DNA of 64,000 nucleotides. Origin: JAJVID01 sp963743425 (lineage in GTDB: Bacteria; Acidobacteriota; Blastocatellia; RBC074). Numbering within the stretch: the stretch's first letter is position 1; each line of letters opens with the position of its first letter. Below are positions 20,517-30,133 of the stretch, one piece after another. Location: NCBI GenBank assembly GCA_963743425.1, contig CAVUPU010000007.1, positions 62,001-126,000 of the forward strand, written 5' to 3'. Below the pieces are notes generated by a model. It ran no database searches and had not been told where the DNA came from. It saw only the letters and a program-made list of their open reading frames with translations. A program made the position numbers and the translations under genes.

Positions 20517-20750
20517 ATGGCGTCTATTTACCGTCAACAGCCAATTGATCTATCCATAATCTCTACCTATCCGTTCGTTTCGCGTCCGAGCACAGCAAGT
20601 TGGGCTGGAGATTTTTCCGAAAAAGATTTGAACCAATCGCCCCAGATCGTGTTTAATTCATTTGAGCGGGTTGAATTATCCTCTTCCTTCGACGTTTTCA
20701 TTGTTGAATCCGATTTTCCGATGACTTTGGTCCATTTCGCCATTGGCTAA
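20517..20750 (+). pseudogene. Partial duplicate of the start of the 22493 gene
   Basis: Begins four bases after the PIN-like stop. Its first 35 or so codons (SIYRQQPIDLS … TYPF…SRPS) are a diverged copy of the first codons of the gene at 22493 (SIYRQQPIDLS … TYPLASRPS). After about 20630 similarity ends and the ORF continues with unrelated sequence. It looks like a leftover from island insertion or recombination at that gene's 5' end. Confidence 0.75.
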
Positions 20751-20776
20751 AGGCTCAGCTTAAAGGAGGTTTGAAT

Positions 20777-22489
20777 ATGTTCAAGATGAGAATGAAAAAA
20801 GTCGCAGCCGTCGCATTCGCTTTGGCCGTCACGGCGATTTCCGGCGCCGCGCAAAACCAGAATCCGCCCAATTCTCAAACCACCTCGCCCGACGCGAATG
20901 CCGTCCTCAGACGGGTCGGCGAGACCTACACAACCCTCAGTAGTTATCACTTCGAGGGGAAGTACACGCACGAACAGGTAATCGAATCAATGGGGCTGAG
21001 AGATGAATCGAAGAGGGAAGAGCTTTTTGTAACCGCGGCTATCAAGCCCGGCAGTTCCAGAATCGAATCGAAGAATACCCACTTCAGCGTGACGTCGGTT
21101 TCCGACGGTAAAACTAAATGGGTCTATGCGCCGGGCGCAAATGAATACACAAAAACCTGGGAGGGCGCCGCCAGATTGGCTACGGGCCGCTTGCCTACGG
21201 AAGCCGAGTCCCATCTTGCCAGAGCGAGGAATATAGTTGCCGGATATTCTCACATTGACCACCAGGTAAGGGATGCGAAATTCATCGGCGAGGAGAAGCT
21301 GGGGATCGGAGACCGGCAGGTAGATTGCCTTGTGATTGAAGCTGATTACGCCTCGGCCTCGGCGGCGGGCCAATCCAACGCCTGGACGCGAAAATTATGG
21401 ATTGATAAAAGCCGCAACATCGTCCTGCGCGAAATCCAACATACCAGGACCAAGGGGCCATGGGGGAGGATTATAAATACGAAGATGACCTATATCTTCA
21501 CCTTCGCCAACGTGGGCGATCAGGTTACCGAGGCTTTGTTCGCCTTCTTCCCGCCTGAAGGAGCGAAGGAAGTGGCGGAGCTGAGATCGTTGTCACGGCC
21601 TGCCGCTCCGCCGATCTCGTCGCCACGGCCTGCCGCTCCAAGTCCATCCGCCTTCGTCGGCAAAGACGCAATCGCTTTCGCGCTGAAAGACCTGGACGGT
21701 AATCAGGTCGACCTGCAATCGCTCAAAGGCAAGGTCGTGCTGCTCGATTTCTGGGCCAGTTGGTGCGGCCCGTGCGTGGCCGAGATGCCGCACATCGAAA
21801 AACTACACAAGGATTTCAAAGATAAGGGACTGGTCGTGCTCGGCCTCAATAATGAAGAGGTCGAGGTCGCGAGCGCATACGTAAAGAATAAAGGCTACAC
21901 TTTCACAACTCTGTTTGACGAAGGAAAAGAAGTCGCGATGAGGTACGGAGTCTCCGGCATCCCTCAGGTCTTCATCATCGACCGCGAAGGCAAGATCAAA
22001 TGGCATGCGCGTGGCTACGGCCCCGGCAAAGAGGTGGAATTGCGAAGCGCAGTGGAAAAAGTCATCAAGGGCATGGATCCGTTGATGCCTGTTTCAACCC
22101 GCGCCATCATCCCAGTTTCGCCTGTGGAAAAGGGCGTCAATGACGTGGATCCGCCTGCGTCAGGCGCCGGCGGAGAGTGGATGGCGATTACTCCCGCATC
22201 GACGATGGTCAGATTTTCCACCGGCGTGTTGAGCGGCCACGCTACTAAAAAAGTTATGCCACGTTACCCTCCAGAAGCGAGAAAAGCGAGCGCGCAAGGG
22301 CCGGTTCAGGTCGAGATCACGGTGTCGGAGTCGGGAAAGGTGATTGAAGCGAAGGCCATCAACGGCCATGAATTGCTGCGCGACGCGGCGTTGGAGGCCG
22401 CAAAGCAGTGGGAGTTCAAACCGGCCGAAGTTTCCGGCGAGCCTGTCAAAATACAAGGTATTCTGGTCTTCAACTTCACTCTGCAGTAA
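20777..22489 (+). CDS. Secreted fusion: LolA-like domain, TlpA thioredoxin, TonB C-terminal domain
   Basis: A 570-residue protein. The ATG at 20777 sits seven bases after aaaggagg; a signal peptide follows. Residues about 40-270 form a LolA/DUF2092-like lipid-binding β-domain (ANAVLRRVGETYTTLSSYHF, LWIDKSRNIVLREI). A proline/alanine linker with a doubled SRPAAPPIS/SPRPAAP unit leads to a TlpA/ResA-type thioredoxin with WCGPC at residues 329-333 and cis-Pro motif VSGIPQVFIID. Residues about 480-570 are a TonB C-terminal domain (PRYPPEARKA, ALEAAKQWEFKP). Each part is known; the three-part fusion is uncommon. Likely a periplasmic thiol-redox protein with envelope contacts. It sits between the island and the 22493 gene. 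Confidence 0.85.
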   Translation: MFKMRMKKVAAVAFALAVTAISGAAQNQNPPNSQTTSPDANAVLRRVGETYTTLSSYHFEGKYTHEQVIESMGLRDESKREELFVTAAIKPGSSRIESKNTHFSVTSVSDGKTKWVYAPGANEYTKTWEGAARLATGRLPTEAESHLARARNIVAGYSHIDHQVRDAKFIGEEKLGIGDRQVDCLVIEADYASASAAGQSNAWTRKLWIDKSRNIVLREIQHTRTKGPWGRIINTKMTYIFTFANVGDQVTEALFAFFPPEGAKEVAELRSLSRPAAPPISSPRPAAPSPSAFVGKDAIAFALKDLDGNQVDLQSLKGKVVLLDFWASWCGPCVAEMPHIEKLHKDFKDKGLVVLGLNNEEVEVASAYVKNKGYTFTTLFDEGKEVAMRYGVSGIPQVFIIDREGKIKWHARGYGPGKEVELRSAVEKVIKGMDPLMPVSTRAIIPVSPVEKGVNDVDPPASGAGGEWMAITPASTMVRFSTGVLSGHATKKVMPRYPPEARKASAQGPVQVEITVSESGKVIEAKAINGHELLRDAALEAAKQWEFKPAEVSGEPVKIQGILVFNFTLQ

Positions 22490-22492
22490 CGG

Positions 22493-23470
22493 ATGTCAAT
22501 CTACCGGCAACAACCGATCGATCTGTCGCGCGTCGAGACCTATCCGCTCGCCTCGCGTCCGAGCAAGGTCACGGCGCAAGATTTTGCAAAACCTTTAAGC
22601 GACGATGAAGCGCGCGACGCCTCCGCGCTGCTCGATTCCCTGCCCCGCATCCTCGCCGCCGACACGCTGCGTTCGGTCACCGGCGCGATCATCGAAGCCA
22701 AATCCAAAAATCGGGCGATCATCTGGGGCGTCGGAGGCCACGTCATCAAAACCGGCCTGACGCCGATCCTGATCGACCTGGCGCGGCGCGGGTTTGTTTC
22801 GGCCATCGCCATGAACGGGTCGGGCGTGATCCACGATTTCGAGATCGCCGTCGCCGGATGGACTTCGGAAGACATTGACGCGACGTTGGGCAGCGGCGCT
22901 TTCGGAATGGCCGAAGAGACCGGGCGTTTGATCAACGAAGCGATCAGGAGCGGCGCCGACGACGATTGCGGCATGGGCGAAGCGACGGGCCGCGCCCTGG
23001 TCGAAATGAACCCGCAATACGCCGATTACTCGATCCTGCATGCGGCCTACCTTTTGAAAATCCCCGTCACGGTTCACGTCACTATTGGAACCGACATCGT
23101 TCACATTCATCCTCACGCGGACGGCGCGGCTATCGGCGCCGCGACTTACCGCGACTTCCTCCTCTTCGCGTCGCTGGTCAAAGAGCTGGACGGCGGTGGC
23201 GTTTACCTGAACGTCGGTTCGGCGGTGACTCTGCCGGAAGTTTTTTTGAAAGCCGTGACCGTCGTTCGCAATCTCGGCCATTCGCTTCAGGATTTCACCA
23301 CGGCCAACTTCGATTTCATTCAGCATTACCGCCCGATGACGAACGTCGTGCGGCGTCCGGTAGCCGGCGGCGCGGGGCGCGGGCTTGCCGTCATCGGGCA
23401 TCACGAGTTGATGATTCCGCTGCTCGCGGCTAGTATCGTCAGTCAAAGTCTCGAACAAACGAAAGGATGA
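22493..23470 (+). CDS. Conserved protein of unknown function, possible deoxyhypusine-synthase-like fold
   Basis: A 325-residue protein with glycine-rich nucleotide-binding-like segments: IIWGVGGHVIKTGL near residue 75, AMNGSGVIHDFE near 105, HVTIGTDIVHIHPHADG near 205 and GGAGRGLAVIGHHE near the C-terminus. The layout recalls the NAD-binding DHS/Rossmann superfamily, but I cannot name the family firmly. It starts three bases after the upstream stop and its stop overlaps the next gene's ATG, so it is cotranscribed with the IMPase-family gene. A broken copy of its 5' end lies at 20517. Neighbours gmhA and IMPase hint at sugar-phosphate or cell-envelope metabolism. Confidence 0.75.
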   Translation: MSIYRQQPIDLSRVETYPLASRPSKVTAQDFAKPLSDDEARDASALLDSLPRILAADTLRSVTGAIIEAKSKNRAIIWGVGGHVIKTGLTPILIDLARRGFVSAIAMNGSGVIHDFEIAVAGWTSEDIDATLGSGAFGMAEETGRLINEAIRSGADDDCGMGEATGRALVEMNPQYADYSILHAAYLLKIPVTVHVTIGTDIVHIHPHADGAAIGAATYRDFLLFASLVKELDGGGVYLNVGSAVTLPEVFLKAVTVVRNLGHSLQDFTTANFDFIQHYRPMTNVVRRPVAGGAGRGLAVIGHHELMIPLLAASIVSQSLEQTKG

Positions 23471-24267
23471 TAGGCGCCGAAATGCTCGAACTGGCCATAC
23501 GCGCGGCGCGCGAGGCGGGCGCGATCCTGCAGGATTACGCCGCGCGCGGTTTTCAAATCGAACACAAGGGGCGCATCAATCTGGTCACCGAGGCCGACCT
23601 GGCCAGCGAACGTCACATCAAACGACTGATCGCGTCGCATTACCCGAACCACCGAATCCTCGCCGAAGAGAGCGGAGTGAGCGCGCATTCTTCGGACGAA
23701 TATTGCTGGGTCGTCGATCCGCTCGACGGCACGACCAACTTCTCGCACGGTTTTCCGTGTTACGCCGTCTCGATCGGCGTCGAATACAGGGGCCAATCGG
23801 TCGCCGGCGCGATCTACGACCCGACGCGCGACGAGATGTTCGCGGCGGAACGCGGAGCGGGCGCGACCTGCAACGGCCAACGGATCCGGGTCTCGGATGT
23901 CGAGGGGCTGGAAAAATCGCTGCTCGTTTCGGGCTTCCCTTACGACGTGCGCGAACGGATGGATGATTACCTGCCCGCCTGGCGCGAATTTCTGCGGCGC
24001 GCGCAGGGCGTGCGGCGCTTCGGCGCGGCGGCGATCGACATGGCTTATGTGGCGATGGGCCGATTGGAAGGATTCTGGGAACGCGGATTGAACGCGTGGG
24101 ATACCGCAGCCGGATGGATCATCGTCGAAGAGGCGGGCGGGCGAGTGACGAAACTCGACGGCTCGCCGTTCGACAACCATACGCCAAGCCTGCTCTGCAC
24201 CAACGGCAAGGTTCACGACGAGATGTTGGCGGTGTTACGCGAAATAGAGCGCAAAATTCCGGATTAA
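23467..24267 (+). CDS. Inositol-monophosphatase family phosphatase
   Basis: A 266-residue Mg-dependent phosphatase. Motifs: LAEESG (metal-binding Glu), DPLDGTTNFSHG (metal-binding Asp pair) and WDTAAGWIIVEEAGG (C-terminal metal Asp). Family members dephosphorylate inositol-1-phosphate, histidinol phosphate, fructose-1,6-bisphosphate or heptose phosphates. The ATG overlaps the previous stop (ATGA at 23467-23470). Position downstream of gmhA makes a sugar-phosphate substrate plausible but not shown. Substrate cannot be read from the sequence. Confidence 0.85.
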   Translation: MIGAEMLELAIRAAREAGAILQDYAARGFQIEHKGRINLVTEADLASERHIKRLIASHYPNHRILAEESGVSAHSSDEYCWVVDPLDGTTNFSHGFPCYAVSIGVEYRGQSVAGAIYDPTRDEMFAAERGAGATCNGQRIRVSDVEGLEKSLLVSGFPYDVRERMDDYLPAWREFLRRAQGVRRFGAAAIDMAYVAMGRLEGFWERGLNAWDTAAGWIIVEEAGGRVTKLDGSPFDNHTPSLLCTNGKVHDEMLAVLREIERKIPD

Positions 24268-24290
24268 CAGGCCCGGTCAGCTCGCAATGA

Positions 24291-24330
24291 GCGACGCCCT
24301 GAAACGATGAAAACACCTCACGCAGGCTCC
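24291..24330. repeat. Short repeat gcgacgccctgaa, copy 1
   Basis: The stretch gcgacgccctgaa-(4)-atgaaaac…cacg is repeated with a few changes at 57494-57530, there just before the amidohydrolase gene. Both copies contain an ATG that is probably not a gene start. Meaning unknown. Confidence 0.5.
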
Positions 24331-24414
24331 GAATTTATTCATCACTACGTAGGGCGTCTTTGGAGGAGCAAGATGAAAAGCAGCGCTTACGCTACCTGGG
24401 CGACACGTCATGCC

Positions 24415-24686
24415 CTTGTCATTACCCACATCTTTTCTCTTTTGCGCCGGAGGCGCGGCGGGAGATTAGCCGGTGGTGGAACCACCGGAAAGCCCGTCAT
24501 TATTGCCTTTGCGCCCCGGCAGGGGCGCGGGACCGAAGTGCGGTGGAAGTAATTTCGTTGTTCAGAGTTCCGTCCAGCACCCCTGCCGGGGTGCGATGCA
24601 TCGGCGCTCGGTTTCCGGTGGTTCCACCACCGGCTAATCTCCACCGCCCTTTCAGGGCGAAAAGCAGGAATCGCCGAACGCAAAAA

Positions 24687-24703
<17 letters not shown>
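24415..24703. mobile_element. 289-bp MITE-like element, copy 2 (inside the aminotransferase gene)
   Basis: Inverted copy of the 10449-10737 element, with the same 17-bp terminal repeats. It is flanked by a 10-bp duplication acgtcatgcc (24405-24414 and 24704-24713). The insertion plus duplication adds 299 bases, so the interrupted gene is shifted by one base. Confidence 0.92.
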
Positions 24704-25757
<1,054 letters not shown>

Positions 25758-25787
25758 ACCTAGTCATGCCTGAGCGCACCATTGGAT

Positions 25788-26829
25788 CTACTTAGGAGCA
25801 TGACGGGCCGGAATGTAACTGGCAAAGAGGGCCAAGCTCATGAGAAGCGCTGAGACGGCGCAGATGTCAGTGAGCTTACCGGGTTTGACGCCGTAGAGCA
25901 AGCCGGATAAGAAGCCGTCAGGTTCAGTGCGCCCGGCTTGTCCGATGCCGCGGCGATCAATGCCAGCTTGAATTCCCTGGCCGATGACCATCTTGAGAAC
26001 TTCGCTTTTTCCCGCACCCAGCGCCACTTGGACGATCACCAGTACGCCGCGCGACCGATGCCGCTCGCGGCTTTCACTCATTGAACGTCCGCCCTCGCGC
26101 AGTCCGATCCCGAGGCCCACGCCTGCGTATTTGAAGACAGGGACGGAACCGAAAAGCAGGCCCGCGGCCAGCGACACTGCGAGTGTGAACAGCGCGACGT
26201 TTCCATCAACGCCGATTTCATGGAGGCGAGGGAGTCCCGGTGGCGACATGGCGACTAAGACCCGCAAGGCCCCGTAAGCCAGTCCGAGGCCAAGCAAACC
26301 GCCGAATACCCCCCTTCCCCGCGCGATCGGAGCCGAGCAGGGCTCGGGCTCCGGTGGCGGATCGGCGGGAGGCGGTCCTGGCCGATAGCGCTCGCACGTA
26401 TCGCAGCGTTCAGCGTGCGGCAACCAATTGTCGGCAAGAGGCGCTCCACAACCTGGGCAGCGTGGCGTCGGGTCTTCGAGTTCAGCATAGGCCACCTCCC
26501 GCGCCGCTGGCATGGCCTCTGGTATCACTACCAGGGGCCGCGCCGTGACGAACAGCCTCGACAGCGCGCGCCTTACGCGCGCAACCTCGATTGCGCGGAC
26601 TTCGACCGCACGCAAGTGCGCGAAGCACGACCGGCAGATGTAGGCGGCTGCGTCGCCTGGCGCAATTACGTTGCGCACAATCGGGCGGGCGTGGCCGCAA
26701 GAACGCGGCGTGTGGAATTGGTTGTGTGGATTTGCTCTTGGCCAATTCAGCCAACTCAGGTAAGATCGTTTCAAGTTTTGTTTCTCCAAATTGCTCGTCG
26801 TGAAAAGTTGCGCCCTTCACGTCGGGCAA
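25788..26829 (-). pseudogene. Mosaic remnant: zinc-ribbon ORF joined to an ADOP/MacB-like permease fragment
   Basis: The upstream part (26829 downward, KGATFHDEQFGETKLETIL) and the next part (CGHARPIVRNVIAPGDAAAY … CPGCGAPL … CDTCERYRP) lie in two frames that join near 26710, one base off. They encode a small protein with two zinc-ribbon-like Cys pairs. From about residue 160 the sequence changes to the C-terminal half of an ABC permease of the acidobacterial ADOP/MacB type (LHEIGVDGNVALFTLAVSLA, RGVLVIVQVALGAG, then ASYIPARHAPK) with deletions between segments and no N-terminal half. It is most simply read as debris of two genes. Confidence 0.65.
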
Positions 26830-26896
26830 TTTTATTTGGCAGGTGGCTCAGGTAAGATTGAGATCAACCTGCGAGTCCGTAGGTTAAGGCGTGGAA

Positions 26897-27142
26897 TCAG
26901 GCTGTCACTTCGCCAAGTCTCGCTTGATTCCGCGCCGCTACTTTCAAAAACTCAGGCCGCGGCGGCGTTCCGCTCTCTCTGATAATCCGATTGATCTCAG
27001 ACACGGGTATCAGCCGCTGCTTGCCCGGCTTATTGCTTCCGATCTTCCCGATTTGCACCCACCACCTCAGCGTAGAAGGCGAGATGCCCATCGCCTCGGC
27101 AGCGGGCTCGAACGGGATCAATTTATCGATCAAATCGTGCAT
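26897..27142 (-). CDS. Small HTH protein, excisionase/MerR-like
   Basis: An 81-residue protein. PFEPAAEAMGISPSTLRWWV is a helix-turn-helix of the MerR/excisionase type, followed by the wing GKQRLIPVSEINRII. Proteins of this size regulate or direct excision of mobile elements. It lies between the degraded permease remnant and an unknown ORF in a gene-poor, mosaic stretch, which supports the view that 25.8-28.1 kb is an island remnant. No integrase is visible in the window. Confidence 0.7.
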   Translation of the reverse strand: MHDLIDKLIPFEPAAEAMGISPSTLRWWVQIGKIGSNKPGKQRLIPVSEINRIIRESGTPPRPEFLKVAARNQARLGEVTA

Positions 27143-27264
27143 GGCTTTCTCCTTCGTCGGTGACGATTACTAACGATTGCCAACGCGCGCACTCTACTTG
27201 ATCGAAAAACTTAATTTTAAGCGCCATTTTTGATTTGCCGCATTTGTCCCCTTGTCCCCCACTT

Positions 27265-28053
27265 TTAAAGGGACATTTGCCGTTTTTCTGAAATGTCCCT
27301 TTTCTTTCTCTTGGCCCTGGCAATCGCCTTTTTCGCGCCCTCGACGGTCGAAGACCAGTCAAGTTTCACGAGATGATCCAGAGCCATTTCTGCCGGCATT
27401 TTCAATTCGTCTCTCAGGAATTCTTCGATCAAATTGACCGGGACATCTTCGTGAAACGCCTTTATGGCCTTGACTCGCTGTTTGATCGGCAATCCCGCGT
27501 CCCGCTTTCTTCTCTTCCCGATGTCCTGCCAGACGCGCAGCGCGCTTTCGTAATCAGCGAGTAGCTGCTCGATTCTTTCTTGCTTCTCTTTGGTACGGCG
27601 CCGCTCTTCGTCCATCGCCTCCATGAGCGTTTCCGTGTGGCTCATCAATGCTTTTTCAGAACGAGACCCCTCGACGCGCTCCAACGATTCCAGGGCGTCC
27701 AATGTGAATTCATCGCGCAAACTGATGTAGTAGGCGTCTGTAACGGTTCGGACAGTTGCTGCTGTCACGTCCTTCGGCAACACGCCCCTCACATATCTGC
27801 TGATAGTCTCCTCGCTCTCTTCGTGAAAAACTTCGGTGTACGGGTCGGGCGGCTCTTCGATGATCGGATATTCGATCCACTCGCGGACATCATCATCGCA
27901 CTTGATAACCACGTGCAGCGTCCGCGCTTCCCTGCCCATCCTGTCGTAATCACTGATGAACGTTTGATATGAGAGCCTGACACTGAATGAATTTAGCTTC
28001 TTGCTCTTTGCTACTAGATCGTCAAAGGTCAAAGGGTTGATGTCGTCTTGCAT
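27265..28053 (-). CDS. Hypothetical charged coiled-coil protein
   Basis: A 262-residue protein, strongly charged. Residues about 130-170 (MEAMDEERRRTKEKQERIEQ) predict a coiled coil; the C-terminus is lysine-rich (KKAIARAKRKKRDI). The first 100 residues appear globular and contain VRLSYQTFISDYDRMG. No family recognised. An aggaag site precedes the ATG at 28053. The gap 27143-27264 holds only its 3' region and promoter sequence for the HTH gene. It probably belongs to the same island. Confidence 0.55.
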   Translation of the reverse strand: MQDDINPLTFDDLVAKSKKLNSFSVRLSYQTFISDYDRMGREARTLHVVIKCDDDVREWIEYPIIEEPPDPYTEVFHEESEETISRYVRGVLPKDVTAATVRTVTDAYYISLRDEFTLDALESLERVEGSRSEKALMSHTETLMEAMDEERRRTKEKQERIEQLLADYESALRVWQDIGKRRKRDAGLPIKQRVKAIKAFHEDVPVNLIEEFLRDELKMPAEMALDHLVKLDWSSTVEGAKKAIARAKRKKRDISEKRQMSL

Positions 28054-28400
28054 TGAAAGCTTCCTGTTGCTTCTTCCTGGTTGGCGATCAGGTGAGCGCG
28101 GCGCCCAGGAATGCGCCGCCGTCTCGATGATCAGTCAAGACGTTGCTCACCCGAACTCAAAAAAATCGGCGGTAACGCTGTGGTAACGAATGGCCATCAA
28201 AACTGCCGTTGATTGCCGTCACCTACCGTTATTCTAGTCGCCGATCAATCGGCTGGAAACGCAAGTGCGGCTTGGCGATAGTTAGCGGTCGTTGACGGTA
28301 GCCGAGAGGCTTGGATCGGTTTCGCGTGGCGTGTACAATCGCGCCTGTTGCGATCGTCGTGTAACTAACAACATTCGAGGTCGGGATTTGCCACTGCTTC
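28054..28400. other. Intergenic stretch with short degenerate repeats, island boundary candidate
   Basis: No gene seen. Several related short words occur (cggtaacg twice near 28165; ccgttgattgccgtcacc and cggtcgttgacggtag on opposite strands), which could be iterons or attachment-site relics next to the island. It also carries the divergent promoter regions of the 27265 gene and nadK. Confidence 0.35.
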
Positions 28401-29261
28401 ATTCTCAAAACCATCGGCGCGGTCGTCGGGCCGCAGAAGCCTGAAGCGTTGGAGGTCGTATGCGAGCTGCGCGAATGGTGTGAGGCGCGGGGCATCGAGC
28501 TACGCGCCGCCGATTCCGTCGCCGCTCGGGCGCGATGCGCGCCGCTGGCCGAATCGGGCGGTGAGTTGGCCGAAGACGTTGACCTGATCGTCGTGCTCGG
28601 CGGCGACGGGACGATGCTCGGCGCGGCGCGTTTGATGGGGACGCGACAGATTCCGGTGCTCGGAGTCAATTTCGGCTGGCTGGGCTATCTGACCGAATTC
28701 ACGCTGGAGGAGATGTTCCCCGCGCTCGAAAACGTCCGCCAGGGCAATTTCTTCGTCGAGCGCCGGATGATGATCGACGTGGCGCTCGACCGCGGTGGAG
28801 AGGTCGCCGCATCGTACCGCGCATTGAATGACGCCGTGGTCACCACGGCCGTGGCCGCCAGAATGATCGAGATCGAAAGCTACATCAACGAGATGTTCGT
28901 CAACAGCTTTCGCGCCGACGGCATGATCGTCGCGACGCCGACCGGCTCGACTGCCTATTCCCTCTCGGCCGGCGGGCCGATCGTTCATCCGAGCATGTCG
29001 GCGATTCTGCTGACGCCCATCTGTCCGCATATGCTTTCGAACCGTCCCGTGGTCGTGCCTGGCGAGAGCGTCGTTGACCTGGTCTTCAAACGCGCGGACC
29101 CGGACCTTATGCTGACAATTGACGGGCAGCCCGGCGTCGAATTGCTCCACGACGACCGGATCACATTGCGCCGAAGCCAGACGACCTTCAACCTGGTGCA
29201 GCCCACAAATCGCAACTACTTCGAGGTCTTGAGAACGAAGTTGAAGTGGGGAACCCTTTGA
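28401..29261 (+). CDS. nadK: NAD kinase, start codon unclear
   Basis: ATP-dependent NAD kinase of about 286 residues. GGDGTMLGAAR is the catalytic GGDGT motif; FGWLGYLTEF, NDAVVTTAV, ATPTGSTAYSLSAGGPIVHP and LTPICPHMLSNRP are the other conserved blocks. The conserved first strand (KTIGAVVGPQKPEALEVV) lies upstream of the first normal start, TTG 28449. Between the upstream in-frame stop and that strand there is no ATG, GTG or TTG; only ATT codons at 28386 and 28401. Either an ATT start is used, as in infC, or an indel hides the true start. I give 28401 as the minimum that keeps the fold. Confidence 0.85.
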   Translation: MLKTIGAVVGPQKPEALEVVCELREWCEARGIELRAADSVAARARCAPLAESGGELAEDVDLIVVLGGDGTMLGAARLMGTRQIPVLGVNFGWLGYLTEFTLEEMFPALENVRQGNFFVERRMMIDVALDRGGEVAASYRALNDAVVTTAVAARMIEIESYINEMFVNSFRADGMIVATPTGSTAYSLSAGGPIVHPSMSAILLTPICPHMLSNRPVVVPGESVVDLVFKRADPDLMLTIDGQPGVELLHDDRITLRRSQTTFNLVQPTNRNYFEVLRTKLKWGTL

Positions 29262-29390
29262 ATGCGGAATGCGGAATGCGGAATGCGGATTGAAGAAATC
29301 CTACTCACGTTCCCGCAATTTATGATTCAGATTGCAAATTGGGAGTAGATAAATCCGCATTCCGCATTCCGCAATCCGCAATCCGCACTG
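29262..29390. repeat. Heptamer arrays as an inverted pair
   Basis: Four or so tandem copies of atgcgga (29262-29291) face tandem tccgcat/tccgcaa units (29354-29387). Together they could fold into a long imperfect hairpin between nadK and the rhomboid gene. Related to 50636-50738 and to the short array in larC. Confidence 0.8.
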
Positions 29391-29398
29391 GAGGTGTA

Positions 29399-30123
29399 AT
29401 GTTTTTCTTCCCTATCGGTGACGACAATACGCAGCGGCGGACAACTCCTTTTGTGAATTATACGTTGATCGCAATCAACGTGTTGGTCTTTCTATATCAG
29501 ATGGGCAACGATGAATTCACATTGGGTTACAGCGTGGTTCCTGCTGAGATCACGCAGGGACGTGACTCGTCGGTCCCGTGCGAGGCGTCTCGGGACTGCG
29601 GCTTGCCAACAGCCCGTCGCCGATCTATCTGACGCTGCTTTCGGCGATGTTTATGCACGGGGGATTGCTGCACCTTGGCGGCAATATGCTTTACCTGTGG
29701 ATATTCGGCGACAACGTCGAAGACCGGATGGGGCACTTGAAGTACCTGATCTTTTATCTGCTCTGCGGTTTTCTGGCCAGCGCGACTCACATCTTCTTCG
29801 GCCCGAATTCGGTGATCCCGTCGCTGGGCGCTTCGGGGGCGATTGCGGGCGTCTTGGGAGCATACCTGGTTTTGTTCCCGCGACAGGGCGTGCGCGTCTT
29901 CCAGTTCGGACTGATCTTCGAAGTGCCGGCGCTGATCGTCATCGGTCTTTGGGGCCTGCTGCAATTCATCAGCGGATTCGGCTCACTGGGGAGCGGAGGC
30001 GCCAGCGGAGGCGTGGCCTTTATGGCTCACGTCGGCGGGTTCGTCGCGGGCATCTTGCTGGTCTTCCTCTTCCGTAACCCGCCGGAGCCTCGACCCGTCA
30101 GGCGCGACCCGGATTATTGGTAG
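29399..30123 (+). CDS. Rhomboid-family intramembrane serine protease (one base missing near 29566)
   Basis: The ATG at 29399 follows a tggaggtg site. The first frame gives MFFFPIGDDN … VNYTLIAINVLVFLYQM; after GRD near 29566 it goes astray. The second frame continues with VGPVRGVSGLRLANSPSPIYLTLL, FMHGGLLHLGGNMLYLWIFG, GASGAIAGVLGAY (catalytic Ser) and FMAHVGGFVAG (catalytic His). One C lost from a CC pair (gac-ctc read as gactc) explains the break exactly. The restored protein is about 242 residues with six membrane segments, the normal bacterial size. Substrate unknown. Confidence 0.88.
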
Positions 30124-30133
30124 CCGATTTTCG

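Noticed and set aside
24307..24552. Separate small gene upstream of the aminotransferase
   Set aside because: Its first part is the aminotransferase's original 5' end and the rest is mobile-element sequence.
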